DNA of 41,890 bases from JAGYLJ01 sp034661035 (GTDB lineage: Bacteria; Patescibacteriota; Minisyncoccia; Phycocordibacterales; UBA12079), in contig JAYEKM010000015.1 in NCBI GenBank assembly GCA_034661035.1, forward strand, positions 1 to 41,890. Reading direction: 5' to 3'. Below are positions 21,249 through 31,058 of this stretch, piece by piece (the stretch's first letter is position 1; each line of letters begins with the position of its first letter). Made by a program: the position numbers and the translations under genes. The notes beneath the pieces are model-generated. The model did no database searches. It saw nothing but the letters and a program-made list of their open reading frames with translations, and was not told where the DNA came from.

Positions 21249-23204
21249 ATGTCGTATTTAGATGAATTAAATCCTGAGCAAAAAGAGGCAGTCCTTCATG
21301 AAAAAGGACCTCTTTTAATTTTAGCTGGAGCGGGGGCAGGGAAAACTAGAGCTATCACCTACAGGATATTACATCTTATTAAACAAGGAATCTCTCCAGA
21401 AAATATTTTAGCGGTCACTTTTACCAACAAAGCTGCTAAGGAGATGCAAACTCGTATTTTGAAGCTTCTGCAAAATGATAAGGAATTAAATTTACCAATT
21501 TCTTTTGAAAGACAGCCATTCATCCGAACTTTTCATTCCTTGGGTGTTTTTATTTTAAGAGAGAATTTTAAGAAATTAGATATCCCTAAACATTTTTCTA
21601 TTTTAGATAAAAGTGATTCACAAAGAATTGTTAAAAGAGTTCTTAAAGAATTTGATTTAGATCCAAAACAATTTGAACCTAAAAAAATTATTTCTGTCAT
21701 CTCTCGTCAAAAAGGAAATTTTAAAACAGTCGATGATTACTCAGGAGGAGATAGTAACGAATACTTCGCCCAAATTGTTTATAAAGTTTGGAAAAAATAC
21801 GAAGAAATTTTACAACAAGAAAAGGCCCTCGATTTTGACGATTTATTATTAAAAACCGCCTTGTTGTTACAAAAAGATAAAGAGGTATTAAACTATTACC
21901 AAGATCGTTGGTATTATGTTCACGTAGACGAGTATCAAGATACTAATAAAGTTCAGTATCAGATTGCAAAACTCCTTTCTCAGAAGCAACAAAATATTTG
22001 TGTGGTTGGTGATGGTGACCAAAATATTTATTCTTGGCGAGGAGCTAATATAAAAAACATTTTAAATTTTGAAAAAGATTTTAAAAACTCAAAAACAATT
22101 CTTTTGGAACAAAATTATCGTTCCACTCAAAATATTTTAGGAGCCGCTAATAAGGTAATTGCTAAAAATAAACTTCGTAAGGATAAAAATCTCTTCACTA
22201 AAAACGAAGCAGGGGAGAAGCTTGGAACTTATTATGCTTTTAGTGAAAACGACGAAGCTATTTTCATAGCTCAAAGATGCAGTGACTTAATTAAACACAA
22301 ACAAATATCTCCAAAAGAAATTGCTGTTCTCTATAGAACAAATTTTCAATCAAGAGTTCTAGAAGAAGCTTTCCTAAATGCAAAAATTCCTTACCAAGTA
22401 CTCGGGACTAAATTTTTTGATAGGAAGGAAATTAAAGATATTATAGCTTTCATAAAAGCATCTCTAAACTCGGATGATTTAACTTCCTTAAACCGAATCA
22501 TCAACGTTCCTCCTCGGGGGATTGGAAAAGTAACTGTGGCTAAAATATTTTCAAATAAAGAAGACGAACTAAGTCCTAAAATGAGAGATAAAATAGCTAA
22601 TTTAAGAGCTCTGCTAAGCAAAATAAAGAAATTTAGTTTAGAAGAAAAAACTTCTGATTTAATTAAATTTATTATTAAAGAAAGTGGTTTATCAGACAAA
22701 TTAAAGAATGGAACCGAAGAAGATTTAGAACGGCTAGCTAATATGAAGGAATTCGTTACCCTAGCCTTAAAATATGATAAGTTTGATAAAGGAGAAGGGT
22801 TAGAAAAATTTTTAGAAGACTACGCTTTAGCTTCCGACCAAGACCAACTTGAAGAAAAAACTAACGCTGTTAGATTGATGACTGTCCACGCCTCCAAAGG
22901 TCTTGAGTTTGATTATGTTTTTATTTCAGGTTTAGAAGACGGACTCTTCCCAAGTAAAATTGATAACGATAAAAGTCCAGACAAAGGAGAGGAGGAAAGA
23001 AGACTTTTTTATGTTGCATTAACTAGGGCAAGGAAAAAATTATTTCTTTCTTACACTGCTAGCCGAACAATCTTTGGTTCCAGAAAATCTAATACTGTGT
23101 CTGAATTTGTAACAGACATCAGTGAAGAGCTTTTAGAAGATGAAAGTCCTCATTCTCAATCAAACTCGCAAGAGACAGATAAGATTGAATACTTGGAGTG
23201 GTAG
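21249..23204 (+). CDS. UvrD/PcrA/Rep-type superfamily 1 DNA helicase
   Basis: A 3'-5' DNA helicase for repair, replication restart and displacement of proteins. All SF1A motifs are visible in the 651 aa: LNPEQKEAV (Q motif, about 7-15), AGAGAGKTRAITYRI (Walker A, about 24-38), VTFTNKAAKEM (Ia), VHVDEYQDTN (Walker B, about 224-233), GDGDQNIYSWRGA (III), LEQNYRST (IV), VRLMTVHASKGLEFDYVF (V) and RRLFYVALTRARKKLFL (VI). It is somewhat shorter than PcrA of Firmicutes (about 730 aa) and lacks a long C-terminal tail. The start at 21249 is set by the promoter. The gene runs toward ubiA, which is on the other strand. Confidence 0.93.
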   Translation: MSYLDELNPEQKEAVLHEKGPLLILAGAGAGKTRAITYRILHLIKQGISPENILAVTFTNKAAKEMQTRILKLLQNDKELNLPISFERQPFIRTFHSLGVFILRENFKKLDIPKHFSILDKSDSQRIVKRVLKEFDLDPKQFEPKKIISVISRQKGNFKTVDDYSGGDSNEYFAQIVYKVWKKYEEILQQEKALDFDDLLLKTALLLQKDKEVLNYYQDRWYYVHVDEYQDTNKVQYQIAKLLSQKQQNICVVGDGDQNIYSWRGANIKNILNFEKDFKNSKTILLEQNYRSTQNILGAANKVIAKNKLRKDKNLFTKNEAGEKLGTYYAFSENDEAIFIAQRCSDLIKHKQISPKEIAVLYRTNFQSRVLEEAFLNAKIPYQVLGTKFFDRKEIKDIIAFIKASLNSDDLTSLNRIINVPPRGIGKVTVAKIFSNKEDELSPKMRDKIANLRALLSKIKKFSLEEKTSDLIKFIIKESGLSDKLKNGTEEDLERLANMKEFVTLALKYDKFDKGEGLEKFLEDYALASDQDQLEEKTNAVRLMTVHASKGLEFDYVFISGLEDGLFPSKIDNDKSPDKGEEERRLFYVALTRARKKLFLSYTASRTIFGSRKSNTVSEFVTDISEELLEDESPHSQSNSQETDKIEYLEW

Positions 23205-23226
23205 AGCTGTTTTAGATAACAAAGTA

Positions 23227-24759
23227 TTAAGAAAATAAAAATTCAAAAATTATATACAGGATACTCGATAAAACTATAATAAAAACATATTTTTCCTTAT
23301 AGTCTCTTCTGTTTATTAAATAGACTTGTAAACAACCTAGAAAAAAGAAAAGGATAAGAGTAATTAACTCTTTCGTAAGAAAAACAACAAAAAGATAAGC
23401 TACTGCAAAAAAGATACTAATTAGAATCTTTGATCTCTTTAACCCTAGCAAAACAGGGAGTGTCTTGATGCCTTCCTTTTTATCTCCTTCATAATCTTTT
23501 ATATCTATAAAATTGATCACCGCTGTAAATACTATCAAAAAGACCAAGATAGATAATTTAGGAATATCGCTCACAGAACAACCAACAACAGAAACAAATC
23601 CAAGTATGATTAATATTAGTGAATTAAAAGCTATTATTAATTTAGAAAAAAAAGGAATTCTCTTCAGCCGGAAAGGAGGCATTGAATAAAGAAAATAATT
23701 ACCGATCCATAAAGTGATTATAAAAAAAGCTAGAAAGCTAGAAGCAAATGAGTAAATAAGAGCTACTATTAAAAACAACCACCCTAATTTCATGTATAGG
23801 ACGGGGTCTATCTCTTTTTTAACGAGAGGTCTTTCTTTGTTTGAAATCTTATCAATTTCATAATCTTCAATATTATTTGTAATGATAGAAAACAATCCAG
23901 CAAAAACAATACTAATCGGAATAAAAATAAAAGAAAATAAATTATCCGCTGTTAAAATAAAACTAAACGTCTTTGGAACTAAAATAATTCCTAGAAAAAA
24001 CATCAACTCAAAATAAAAAATCCGAAATGGTCTGATATCCTTTAAGATAATTTTAAAATATTTTTTATTTGCAAAGTACAATAAAGGAATTCCTGCTAAA
24101 AACAGAGAGGAAAGAAAAAGGTTGGTCATTAAGGTTGGGGTATATAGATACTCAACCTCAATAAGGTTAAAAAATTTTTCAACAAGGAATGGGAAGATGC
24201 CACAAATAAAAAGAGTGGTATGTAACAAGAAAGTAAAAATAAAACTTTTTATAGAACCTACTCCCTTAAGCCTAAAATATGTAAAAGCTCCTAGTAAAAC
24301 AATGGCTATTTCAATTCTTATCCCCAGAGAGTCAATGCCAAAGACTATATATTGTGAGAATAAGTGTTGGTAATCTCTTATAAAGATATAAGCAATATTG
24401 CTACCAGCTCCACCACTGACGATTAAATCCGTAATAGGGACGGATATTAAAATAATAAAACCAGATAAAACGACCTTGGAAATTTTTAATACATTAACTT
24501 TTGTTGAAACATGACATATCAAAATAATCAAGGTCGCCAAAGTCACATAAGAAACAACATAATGAACAAGTACTGATAAGTCTATTAGGGAACCACCTGC
24601 ATATGGAACACCTTCTTTTGTATGTAACACGTCTATATCAGAAAAATATTCTAAAAAGGTCCTCAAAAAGGTTACAAAAAAGAAAGACAACACAAAATAA
24701 TGAAATGGTGTTTTTGAATTTTCTATTTTTTCAATGATTTCCTTAATTTTCTTTAACAT
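23227..24759 (-). CDS. UbiA-family prenyltransferase with extra N-terminal membrane domain
   Basis: UbiA enzymes are membrane prenyltransferases that move an isoprenoid chain to an aromatic or other acceptor. The C-terminal half has both Asp-rich motifs: NNIEDYEIDK at about 293-302 and DIKDYEGDKK at about 414-423, between several membrane helices. The first 230 residues add about six hydrophobic helices not found in short UbiA proteins (about 290 aa), so the 510-aa product may be a fusion of two membrane domains. The acceptor cannot be inferred, as no quinone, heme or lipid pathway genes lie nearby. The start codon is ATG 24759. It converges with uvrD and diverges from rsmA across a long inverted repeat. 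Confidence 0.8.
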   Translation of the reverse strand: MLKKIKEIIEKIENSKTPFHYFVLSFFFVTFLRTFLEYFSDIDVLHTKEGVPYAGGSLIDLSVLVHYVVSYVTLATLIILICHVSTKVNVLKISKVVLSGFIILISVPITDLIVSGGAGSNIAYIFIRDYQHLFSQYIVFGIDSLGIRIEIAIVLLGAFTYFRLKGVGSIKSFIFTFLLHTTLFICGIFPFLVEKFFNLIEVEYLYTPTLMTNLFLSSLFLAGIPLLYFANKKYFKIILKDIRPFRIFYFELMFFLGIILVPKTFSFILTADNLFSFIFIPISIVFAGLFSIITNNIEDYEIDKISNKERPLVKKEIDPVLYMKLGWLFLIVALIYSFASSFLAFFIITLWIGNYFLYSMPPFRLKRIPFFSKLIIAFNSLILIILGFVSVVGCSVSDIPKLSILVFLIVFTAVINFIDIKDYEGDKKEGIKTLPVLLGLKRSKILISIFFAVAYLFVVFLTKELITLILFFFLGCLQVYLINRRDYKEKYVFIIVLSSILYIIFEFLFS

Positions 24760-24769
24760 CCACCTAAGT

Positions 24770-24845
24770 ATAAAGTCTATAAAGTCAAAAGTCTATAAAG
24801 TAAACTTAACTTTTGACTTTACGGACTTTTGACTTTAGACTTATC
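24770..24845. repeat. Long imperfect inverted repeat between ubiA and rsmA
   Basis: Units AAAGTCTATAAAGTCAAAAG on the left and CTTTTGACTTTAGACTT on the right can form a hairpin of about 30 pairs with small interruptions. The repeated word AAAGTC/GACTTT makes other registers possible. It fills the whole space between two divergent genes. Confidence 0.65.
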
Positions 24846-24848
24846 TAC

Positions 24849-25649
24849 ATGATAAAAGCAAAAAAATCACTTGGACAAAATTTTTTAAAATCAAAGTCTG
24901 TTTTAGGTAAAATTATAAAAGCAGCTGATTTAGAAAAAACCGATACAATACTAGAAATTGGCCCTGGAAAAGGGTTTTTAACCGAAGAATTACTAAAAAC
25001 AGCTAAAAAAGTCATTGCTGTGGAGAAAGATCAACGTTTATTAGGTCTTTTGGAGGAAAAATTCAAAGAAGAAATCAAAAATAGTCAATTAAAACTTATT
25101 TATGGCGATATTCTTGAAATAAATCCCCAAGATTTATTAAATTTACCCTATAAAATCATAGCTAATATCCCTTATTATATTACTGGTCAGTTTTTAAGAA
25201 AATTTCTTTCTTCAGGGCTTCAGCCGATCAAAATAGTAGTAATGCTTCAAAAAGAAGTAGCTAAAAGAATTACAACCACACAAGAGAAAGAGAGTATTCT
25301 TTCTTTAAGTGTTAAGGTCTATGGACAACCAAAATATATAGCGACGGTTAGTGCAAAAAACTTCTCTCCTCAACCAAAAGTTGATTCGGCTATTTTGTCC
25401 ATAGATAATATTTCAAAAAAATTCTTCCAGACAGCAGATGAAAATCTTTTTTTTAACTTAATAAAAAAAGGTTTTTCTAGCAAAAGGAAAATGTTAATAA
25501 ATAACCTTTCCCTAATACCAAAAACTGAATTAGAACAAATCTTTAGAGATCTCAAAATACCCTTAAAAACAAGGGCTGAAGACCTATCAGCAAGGGATTG
25601 GAAAAAACTTTTTGATAATCTAGAAAACAAAAAAGTTATTCACAAATAA
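24849..25649 (+). CDS. rsmA: 16S rRNA (adenine1518/1519-N6)-dimethyltransferase
   Basis: RsmA (KsgA) uses S-adenosylmethionine to dimethylate two adjacent adenosines near the 3' end of 16S rRNA during small-subunit maturation. The 266-aa protein starts MIKAKKSLGQNFLKS, the classic RsmA opening. The SAM-binding motif I is ILEIGPGKGFLTEEL (about 34-48), the motif VIAVEKDQ follows, and the catalytic motif IV NIPYYITG is near 105-112. The C-terminal helical domain has KVDSAILSI and KKGFSSKRKMLINNL. I chose ATG 24849; an upstream in-frame codon at 24813 would translate the inverted repeat and add residues unlike the family. Confidence 0.95.
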   Translation: MIKAKKSLGQNFLKSKSVLGKIIKAADLEKTDTILEIGPGKGFLTEELLKTAKKVIAVEKDQRLLGLLEEKFKEEIKNSQLKLIYGDILEINPQDLLNLPYKIIANIPYYITGQFLRKFLSSGLQPIKIVVMLQKEVAKRITTTQEKESILSLSVKVYGQPKYIATVSAKNFSPQPKVDSAILSIDNISKKFFQTADENLFFNLIKKGFSSKRKMLINNLSLIPKTELEQIFRDLKIPLKTRAEDLSARDWKKLFDNLENKKVIHK

Positions 25650-25671
25650 CCCAGCATTAAATATCTCAATT

Positions 25672-25680
25672 TGATATAAT
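25672..25680 (+). promoter_or_regulatory. Extended -10 promoter of the secretion cluster
   Basis: TGATATAAT lies 10 nt before the ATG at 25691, giving a leader of at most a few bases. It may be the main promoter of the run of plus-strand genes from 25691. Confidence 0.6.
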
Positions 25681-25690
25681 TTATCTAATT

Positions 25691-26659
25691 ATGAATAGAT
25701 TTTTGCCGAGCAAAAAACTGTCAGTTTTTTTAGGTGTGATCTTGGTGGTTTTGGTTTGTTTTTTTGTTTTCTTTGAGTTTAAAAATGAAAGAACATCTTA
25801 TTTTACAAATACCCAAACAAAGACCGTTGAGGTTGTAACTAAAGAAATCCAGCAAGTCCTTAAAAACGATTCTGACGACGACGGACTAAAAGACTGGGAA
25901 GAGATTTTATGGAAAACTGACCCAAATAACCCAGATACAGACGGTGATGGCACTGATGACAATTCAGAAATCTTATCTAATAGAGACCCCCTCACTGCTG
26001 GTCCAAACGACATCTTAGGTAATAAAATTACAACAACAGAGGATACACAGAGTGAAGCACAAGAAAGGAAACCTCTCACCCAAACAGAGATCTTATCAAG
26101 AGAGTTATTTACAGGTTACGTAGCTCTTAAGCAGAATAATCAACTAGGCACTACTAAAGAAGAACAACTTATAGATAATCTAATAACAAGAAATTTGTTA
26201 TTAAACATAAATTCGGTAAAAAAGAATACATTAGGTGATCTAAATATAATTGAAAACCATAGTAGAGAAACACTTCTTCAATATGTGAATGAATTAACAA
26301 CAATCATAAATTTAGGTCATGATTTAGTTGAGGAATCAACTCTTATTAAAACAGCCCTAGAAACAAAAAATGAAAAAGATTTAGATAAACTCAATTTAAA
26401 CTTAAAAATATATACAAAAATGAAAGACCTCCTTCTTACTATTGAAGTACCTAGTATTATATCATCTATTCATTTAGACGGAATAAATAACTTAAATGAT
26501 TTGATAAATGATGTCTCTGATATGTTATTAGTATTTGAAGACCCTATTAGGGGTTTAAAGGGAGTTGAAAATTACTTCGATGATGTGATAAAAGCATCAA
26601 CAAATTCAATTAAAATGATAGATTATTTCAATAAAATTGACATAAAGTTTAATCTTTAG
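25691..26659 (+). CDS. Membrane-anchored protein with calcium-binding TSP3-like repeats
   Basis: The 322-aa protein has a short basic N-terminus and one membrane segment at about 10-30 (LSVFLGVILVVLVCFFVFF). Residues 60-100 carry Asp-rich loops of the thrombospondin type 3 kind (DSDDDGLKDWEE, NPDTDGDGTDDNSE), which bind Ca2+ in known proteins. The rest is a helical domain of about 200 residues with no motif I know. It should face the outside of the membrane. The next gene begins 13 nt downstream. Such anchored Ca-binding stalks are common in CPR surface and pilus loci, so it may be part of the secretion apparatus. Confidence 0.75.
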   Translation: MNRFLPSKKLSVFLGVILVVLVCFFVFFEFKNERTSYFTNTQTKTVEVVTKEIQQVLKNDSDDDGLKDWEEILWKTDPNNPDTDGDGTDDNSEILSNRDPLTAGPNDILGNKITTTEDTQSEAQERKPLTQTEILSRELFTGYVALKQNNQLGTTKEEQLIDNLITRNLLLNINSVKKNTLGDLNIIENHSRETLLQYVNELTTIINLGHDLVEESTLIKTALETKNEKDLDKLNLNLKIYTKMKDLLLTIEVPSIISSIHLDGINNLNDLINDVSDMLLVFEDPIRGLKGVENYFDDVIKASTNSIKMIDYFNKIDIKFNL

Positions 26660-26672
26660 TTTTCCAAGTATA

Positions 26673-28448
26673 ATGTTTTTCAAAAAACCAAAAAAAATAA
26701 TTTTCAGTATATTGATAGCTCTTCTTTTTTGTTCATCAAATTTTTTCCTAACTCCTCAAAAAACAGAAGCTCAATGGTATGTATTCGATGGTGCTAACGC
26801 AGCTCTTAATGCACTAAATAATGTCACTTCTGCAATATCAGCTTATGCGACAAAGTACCTTGCGTTGAAAGAACAAATTTTAGATGGTGCCGCTTGGATT
26901 CTTATAAACGTTGCTATAGAAAAAATAGCTGATTCAACTGTAGATTGGATTAATAACGGTTTTGAAGGAGGGCCTGGTTTTATTACTAACTTTAATGACT
27001 ATTTGACTGATGTGGGCGATCAAGCTTTAGGTGATTTTATTTCAGGCAGTCCTTTAGCTTTTTTATGTAGTCCTTTTAGTCTAGATATTAAGATAGCATT
27101 AGCTCTACAATTTGGGAGTGAAAGAGAGGCTCGTTGTACTCTCTCAGATGCATTTGATAATATTGACTCAGCTGTAGACGACCTTGGAAACAACTGGTCT
27201 TGGGATCAATTTTCTGTCCTATCGCAAAGTAGGAATAATACCTATGGTGCTTACGCGGCGGCTTACACAGATGTAAAACTTAATATAGCTGGAGCTAAAG
27301 AAAGACAAGTTACTAAAGGAAATTGGGGAGGTGGGATGCTCAGTTTTGAGAGTTGTGAAGATGATTACGAAGAAACTGACTGCGAAACTAGTCAGATAGA
27401 AGGGGAGTGTGAAACCTATTCAATGCCAGGTGACTGTACAACTCATACCCCAGGAAGTTTAATTGAAGATACTTTGGCAGACACTTTAACTTCTGGAACC
27501 AAAAGACTCCTAGTTGCTGATGAAATTAACGAGATTGTCGGAGCACTCCTGAACCAATTAGTTAACACCGTCCTAGGAGATAAAGGATTACTTCACGGAA
27601 CTCCTGGCGAAACCTATGGGTTTACCAAGATCCCTGTAAAGATTGTTGGAGATTTAACAGACTTGATAAATGAGGCAATAACAGCAGAGGAAGAATGGAA
27701 AAATTGGAAACAACAATCATTAAATATAGTAACAACTGCCGAAGCCTATTTAGAAGCCCTTATTAATTGTTGGGAAGATTATCCAGGTTTCCCACCAGCT
27801 GATCCACCTCTTTCTGATAACGAAATACAAGCAAAAATTAATGTAGCTCAACAAATAATTAACAACACAATTACACCTCTTAAAGCAAGACTTGTAATAG
27901 ATGTTGCTTTAGCCAGAGAAAATATTGAAACGTTAAATCTAATGTTGGCTGAAATTGTTGCCGCAACAGATCCTGATACTGGTGAAGGTGACCCAACAAT
28001 AATTAGTGATATCATAGATGAATTTAATAGCTTAACGCTTCATACAGAATCAAGTGTTGTTCTTGCTGAACAAGAATTTCATGGACCCCCAACAGAAAAT
28101 GGGATTGAAAGTCAGATGAATGTAATAATTAATAAAGCAAACTTAGATAGCACAGAATGTACAAACGGAGGAGGAACGTTTACACCTGTTTCTTATTCTC
28201 CGCTAAGCCCTAGCTGTGAAATCATCTTTGTGCCTGGAAATATAACCCCTGGTGGAAGTTCAACTTTAGGTTGGACCTCGACCAATGGAACTTCAGGATC
28301 TATTGATAACGGAGTAGGGAACGTACCACCAGCTAATTTAGAAGGGTGGTCAACAACAATATCACCAAACACAACAACAACTTACACAGGGACAGTAGTC
28401 GGGGAAGGAGGTACGTCCACTTGTCCAGCCATAATTATTGTATATTAA
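26673..28448 (+). CDS. Large secreted protein of the secretion cluster (591 aa)
   Basis: No named family is recognised. A signal peptide (KIIFSILIALLFCSSNFFL, ending near TEAQW) leads a mainly helical exported region with NNGFEGGPGFITNFNDYL near 91-108. A short Cys/Glu-rich segment near 224-250 has several cysteines (ESCEDDYEETDCETS, GECETY, GDCTTH), suggesting disulfides or metal binding. The last 90 residues look like an Ig-like beta domain (TPGGSSTLGWTSTNG). It ends 2 nt before the VirB6-like gene. Proteins of this size, exported and next to VirB6, recur in CPR loci. It could be a channel-associated or surface protein, perhaps in the place of VirB5, but that is speculative. Confidence 0.7.
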   Translation: MFFKKPKKIIFSILIALLFCSSNFFLTPQKTEAQWYVFDGANAALNALNNVTSAISAYATKYLALKEQILDGAAWILINVAIEKIADSTVDWINNGFEGGPGFITNFNDYLTDVGDQALGDFISGSPLAFLCSPFSLDIKIALALQFGSEREARCTLSDAFDNIDSAVDDLGNNWSWDQFSVLSQSRNNTYGAYAAAYTDVKLNIAGAKERQVTKGNWGGGMLSFESCEDDYEETDCETSQIEGECETYSMPGDCTTHTPGSLIEDTLADTLTSGTKRLLVADEINEIVGALLNQLVNTVLGDKGLLHGTPGETYGFTKIPVKIVGDLTDLINEAITAEEEWKNWKQQSLNIVTTAEAYLEALINCWEDYPGFPPADPPLSDNEIQAKINVAQQIINNTITPLKARLVIDVALARENIETLNLMLAEIVAATDPDTGEGDPTIISDIIDEFNSLTLHTESSVVLAEQEFHGPPTENGIESQMNVIINKANLDSTECTNGGGTFTPVSYSPLSPSCEIIFVPGNITPGGSSTLGWTSTNGTSGSIDNGVGNVPPANLEGWSTTISPNTTTTYTGTVVGEGGTSTCPAIIIVY

Positions 28449-28450
28449 AA

Positions 28451-30397
28451 ATGAAAATACTTAAAAAAGTTGCCTTACTGGCAACCCACCTAAAAGGTGG
28501 CTATAAAACAATATCACTACTTTCAATCTTAATATTTTTAAGCGGAGTTAAAATTACTAACGCAGTACTTGGTTTTCCTTCATGGGAAGAAATCTGGTTA
28601 GCAATTGGGAACATGATGATCTTCGTTGGTTCACAGATCCTCCGTATAGCAGGACTTCTTTTTAACTGTATAATGGATTACACTGTTAATTTCTCAGAGC
28701 TCGTTACCAACACAGCGGTTGTTGGTATTGGTTGGGACATCTTTAGAGATTTGTCTAATATGGTTTTCATTTTTATTCTCTTAGCGATCTCCATTGCCAC
28801 CATCTTAGGTATCCAATCCTACGGGGCTAAAAACTTATTAAAAAACGTAATTATCGTTGCTTTGCTTATAAATTTTAGTTTGTTTACCACTAAAGTAGTG
28901 ATTGATGCAGCTAATGTTTTCACTGTTGGTTTTTATAATGCTACGATAAAAGATTCTGGGGCAGCAGCGACAGAAGGGGTTGGTGGGACTGATTGGAATA
29001 CAGGCATTACTGCCATCTTTGCAGCGTCTTTAAACTTAAACACAATTTTTAAAGCTGAGAGTATTCACCCTGAGTCGAAAGATAATTTCGGATCAAAAAT
29101 AAATGGAATGAGTATTTTACTCGTTGGTATGTTAGGTTTTATCTTGCTAATTGTTACTGCTTTTATCTTCTTTGCCGCCAGTATTTTACTTATGAAACGA
29201 ATTATTGTCTTAATGTTTTTGATGATATTATCACCACTAGCCTTCTTAGGAATGATTTTACCTGCCACTATTAGTTATTCCAGACAATGGTGGAACACCT
29301 TATTTAAAGAAGCTTTTTATGCTCCTCTCTTTATGATGTTTATTAATGTGGTAGCAAAAGCGATCAGATCAGATGCCTTTACAGAAAATATAAGTAAAGC
29401 TGCATCGTTAGAAGGAAGTGGTTTTTCCAATTTAGCAACAGGAGGTGACACAATGCTAATTTTATTTAATTTTATCTTAATTATTGGATTAATGTTGGCC
29501 TCACTTATTTCAGCTTCTAAAATTGGAGCTAGCGGAGCTGGAGGAATGATGAGTATGGGTAAAAACTTAAATAAATGGGGACAAGGTAAAATGAAGGCTG
29601 GGGCTGGAGCAGCTGTCTTTGGAGTAGGGGGTAGATTAGCAAGGAAGGGAATTGGTGGTGTAGCTCAAGGAATATCTGAAAGTAATTTTATGCAAAATCG
29701 AGCTGCTAAAGGCGGGGCAATTTCTAAACTAGCCCTCAAAAGCCTTCGTGGGGTAGGTGATTCTAGTTTTGATGTAAGAAATACAGAAATGGGTAAAAAG
29801 ATGGGTGTTGGCACAGGAATTAAAGGTGGTTATAAAACAAGGAGAGAAGAGTCTAAAAAATCTGAGATTGCTTATGCAAAAAGTTTGAAAGGAAAATCAA
29901 ATGTTCAAGCTGTTGAAGATATAATTGATCCAACAACAGGGAAAAAGGTCGGTCGTGCAACAAAAGTAGATTCGAAAGGAAAGCCTATTATGCTTGACCG
30001 GACCAAAGCATATGCAGAAAAAATGGCTAACAAAAAATCTTACGGTTTAGGTAGCATTTGGGACGCTGTAACAAAAGATGCAGGAGCATTTAAAGGACGA
30101 AAGCAGGCTGGGGAAGCTATTGTAGCGGAAACAACCAAAAAAACAGCGTTCAAGGAAGCTCAAGATAAACTTAAGAAAGACGATGGTCTTCTAGCCGCGA
30201 AAAAAGAATTCAGGAGAGCAAAAGATCAGCTCGAAGATGCAAAGAAGAGCGGTGAGGTACTCACTGATTTTAGAGAGGCAACTTATAAAGCAGAGGATGA
30301 GATGAAGAGCAGGGAGGCTATCATTAAAGAAGTAATTGAAAAAACCAAGAAAGAATACACCGAGGCCAAAGATAAAACAAAAGAAAAAAAAGCTTAA
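28451..30397 (+). CDS. VirB6/TrbL-like multi-span inner membrane protein
   Basis: VirB6-type proteins form part of the inner-membrane channel of type IV secretion systems. The first 360 residues contain a leader-like segment and about seven hydrophobic segments (for example MVFIFILLAISIATILG, LLVGMLGFILLIVTAFIFF and IVLMFLMILSPLAFLGM). The MILSPLAF region is typical of TrbL/VirB6. The last 270 residues are Lys/Ala/Gly-rich, without membrane segments, and probably cytoplasmic. I chose ATG 28451, 2 nt after the stop of the previous gene; an upstream in-frame codon at 28346 would make 35 extra residues that overlap that gene and are not hydrophobic. Confidence 0.8.
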   Translation: MKILKKVALLATHLKGGYKTISLLSILIFLSGVKITNAVLGFPSWEEIWLAIGNMMIFVGSQILRIAGLLFNCIMDYTVNFSELVTNTAVVGIGWDIFRDLSNMVFIFILLAISIATILGIQSYGAKNLLKNVIIVALLINFSLFTTKVVIDAANVFTVGFYNATIKDSGAAATEGVGGTDWNTGITAIFAASLNLNTIFKAESIHPESKDNFGSKINGMSILLVGMLGFILLIVTAFIFFAASILLMKRIIVLMFLMILSPLAFLGMILPATISYSRQWWNTLFKEAFYAPLFMMFINVVAKAIRSDAFTENISKAASLEGSGFSNLATGGDTMLILFNFILIIGLMLASLISASKIGASGAGGMMSMGKNLNKWGQGKMKAGAGAAVFGVGGRLARKGIGGVAQGISESNFMQNRAAKGGAISKLALKSLRGVGDSSFDVRNTEMGKKMGVGTGIKGGYKTRREESKKSEIAYAKSLKGKSNVQAVEDIIDPTTGKKVGRATKVDSKGKPIMLDRTKAYAEKMANKKSYGLGSIWDAVTKDAGAFKGRKQAGEAIVAETTKKTAFKEAQDKLKKDDGLLAAKKEFRRAKDQLEDAKKSGEVLTDFREATYKAEDEMKSREAIIKEVIEKTKKEYTEAKDKTKEKKA

Positions 30398-30415
30398 TTT
30401 AAATTTAATAAAAAT

Positions 30416-31054
30416 ATGTTTCCATTTAAAGTATTAGAAGAAAGATATAACTCTATTCCTGATAATGTTAGACAGGCTATTTCTTCTACAGAAGTTAATA
30501 GAAAATTAAAAAATATTGTTGACAGATATAAACTTCAATTAGACGAGGGAGAGGAACTAACTAAAGAAATTGGTTATGTAATGCTTGGCTTAAGAGACTC
30601 AGGTGATTTTATTAAAAATATTCAGAAAGCTACAGAATTAGATAAGGCCACAGCTGAAAAAATCGCTGAGGATATCAATAATATAATCCTAAAAGAAATA
30701 AAAACTTCTTTAAGAATCGCAACCCAAAAACCGGATAGACTTGATGAGGAAGAAGATAATTTTGACGAAGAAAAACAACAACAAGTTAGAGACGAACTTA
30801 TAAAAGAAATTGAAACGCCCACAGAAAATATAATCACACCACCAACCAATCAAAAGATAACAACGGATTTAATAAAAAAACCAGAGCAAGAATTACAAAA
30901 AATAGATAATAAAAACCCAGGGTCCAAACCTGTAAATAAAGAAAATTATATAAAAGACGTAGAGGATGAAAAATCAAACCAACCAAAAAAAGAATTTGAG
31001 CAAAACTTAGAAAAAGATTATATAATAGACCCATATAGAGAACCAATTGAGTAA
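30416..31054 (+). CDS. Hydrophilic hypothetical protein (212 aa)
   Basis: I do not recognise it. Residues 1-95 look like a compact helical domain (FKVLEERYNSIPDNVRQAI, then LRDSGDFIKNIQKATELDK). The rest is a disordered Glu/Lys/Asn/Pro-rich tail (DEEEDNFDEEKQQQ ... NKNPGSKPVNKENY). There is no signal peptide or membrane segment. It lies between the VirB6-like and PrgI/VirB3-like genes and was probably next to the latter before the four-helix-bundle cassette came in. The starting domain somewhat resembles small helical domains of other CPR secretion loci, but I cannot name one. Confidence 0.7.
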   Translation: MFPFKVLEERYNSIPDNVRQAISSTEVNRKLKNIVDRYKLQLDEGEELTKEIGYVMLGLRDSGDFIKNIQKATELDKATAEKIAEDINNIILKEIKTSLRIATQKPDRLDEEEDNFDEEKQQQVRDELIKEIETPTENIITPPTNQKITTDLIKKPEQELQKIDNKNPGSKPVNKENYIKDVEDEKSNQPKKEFEQNLEKDYIIDPYREPIE

Positions 31055-31058
31055 TTTT

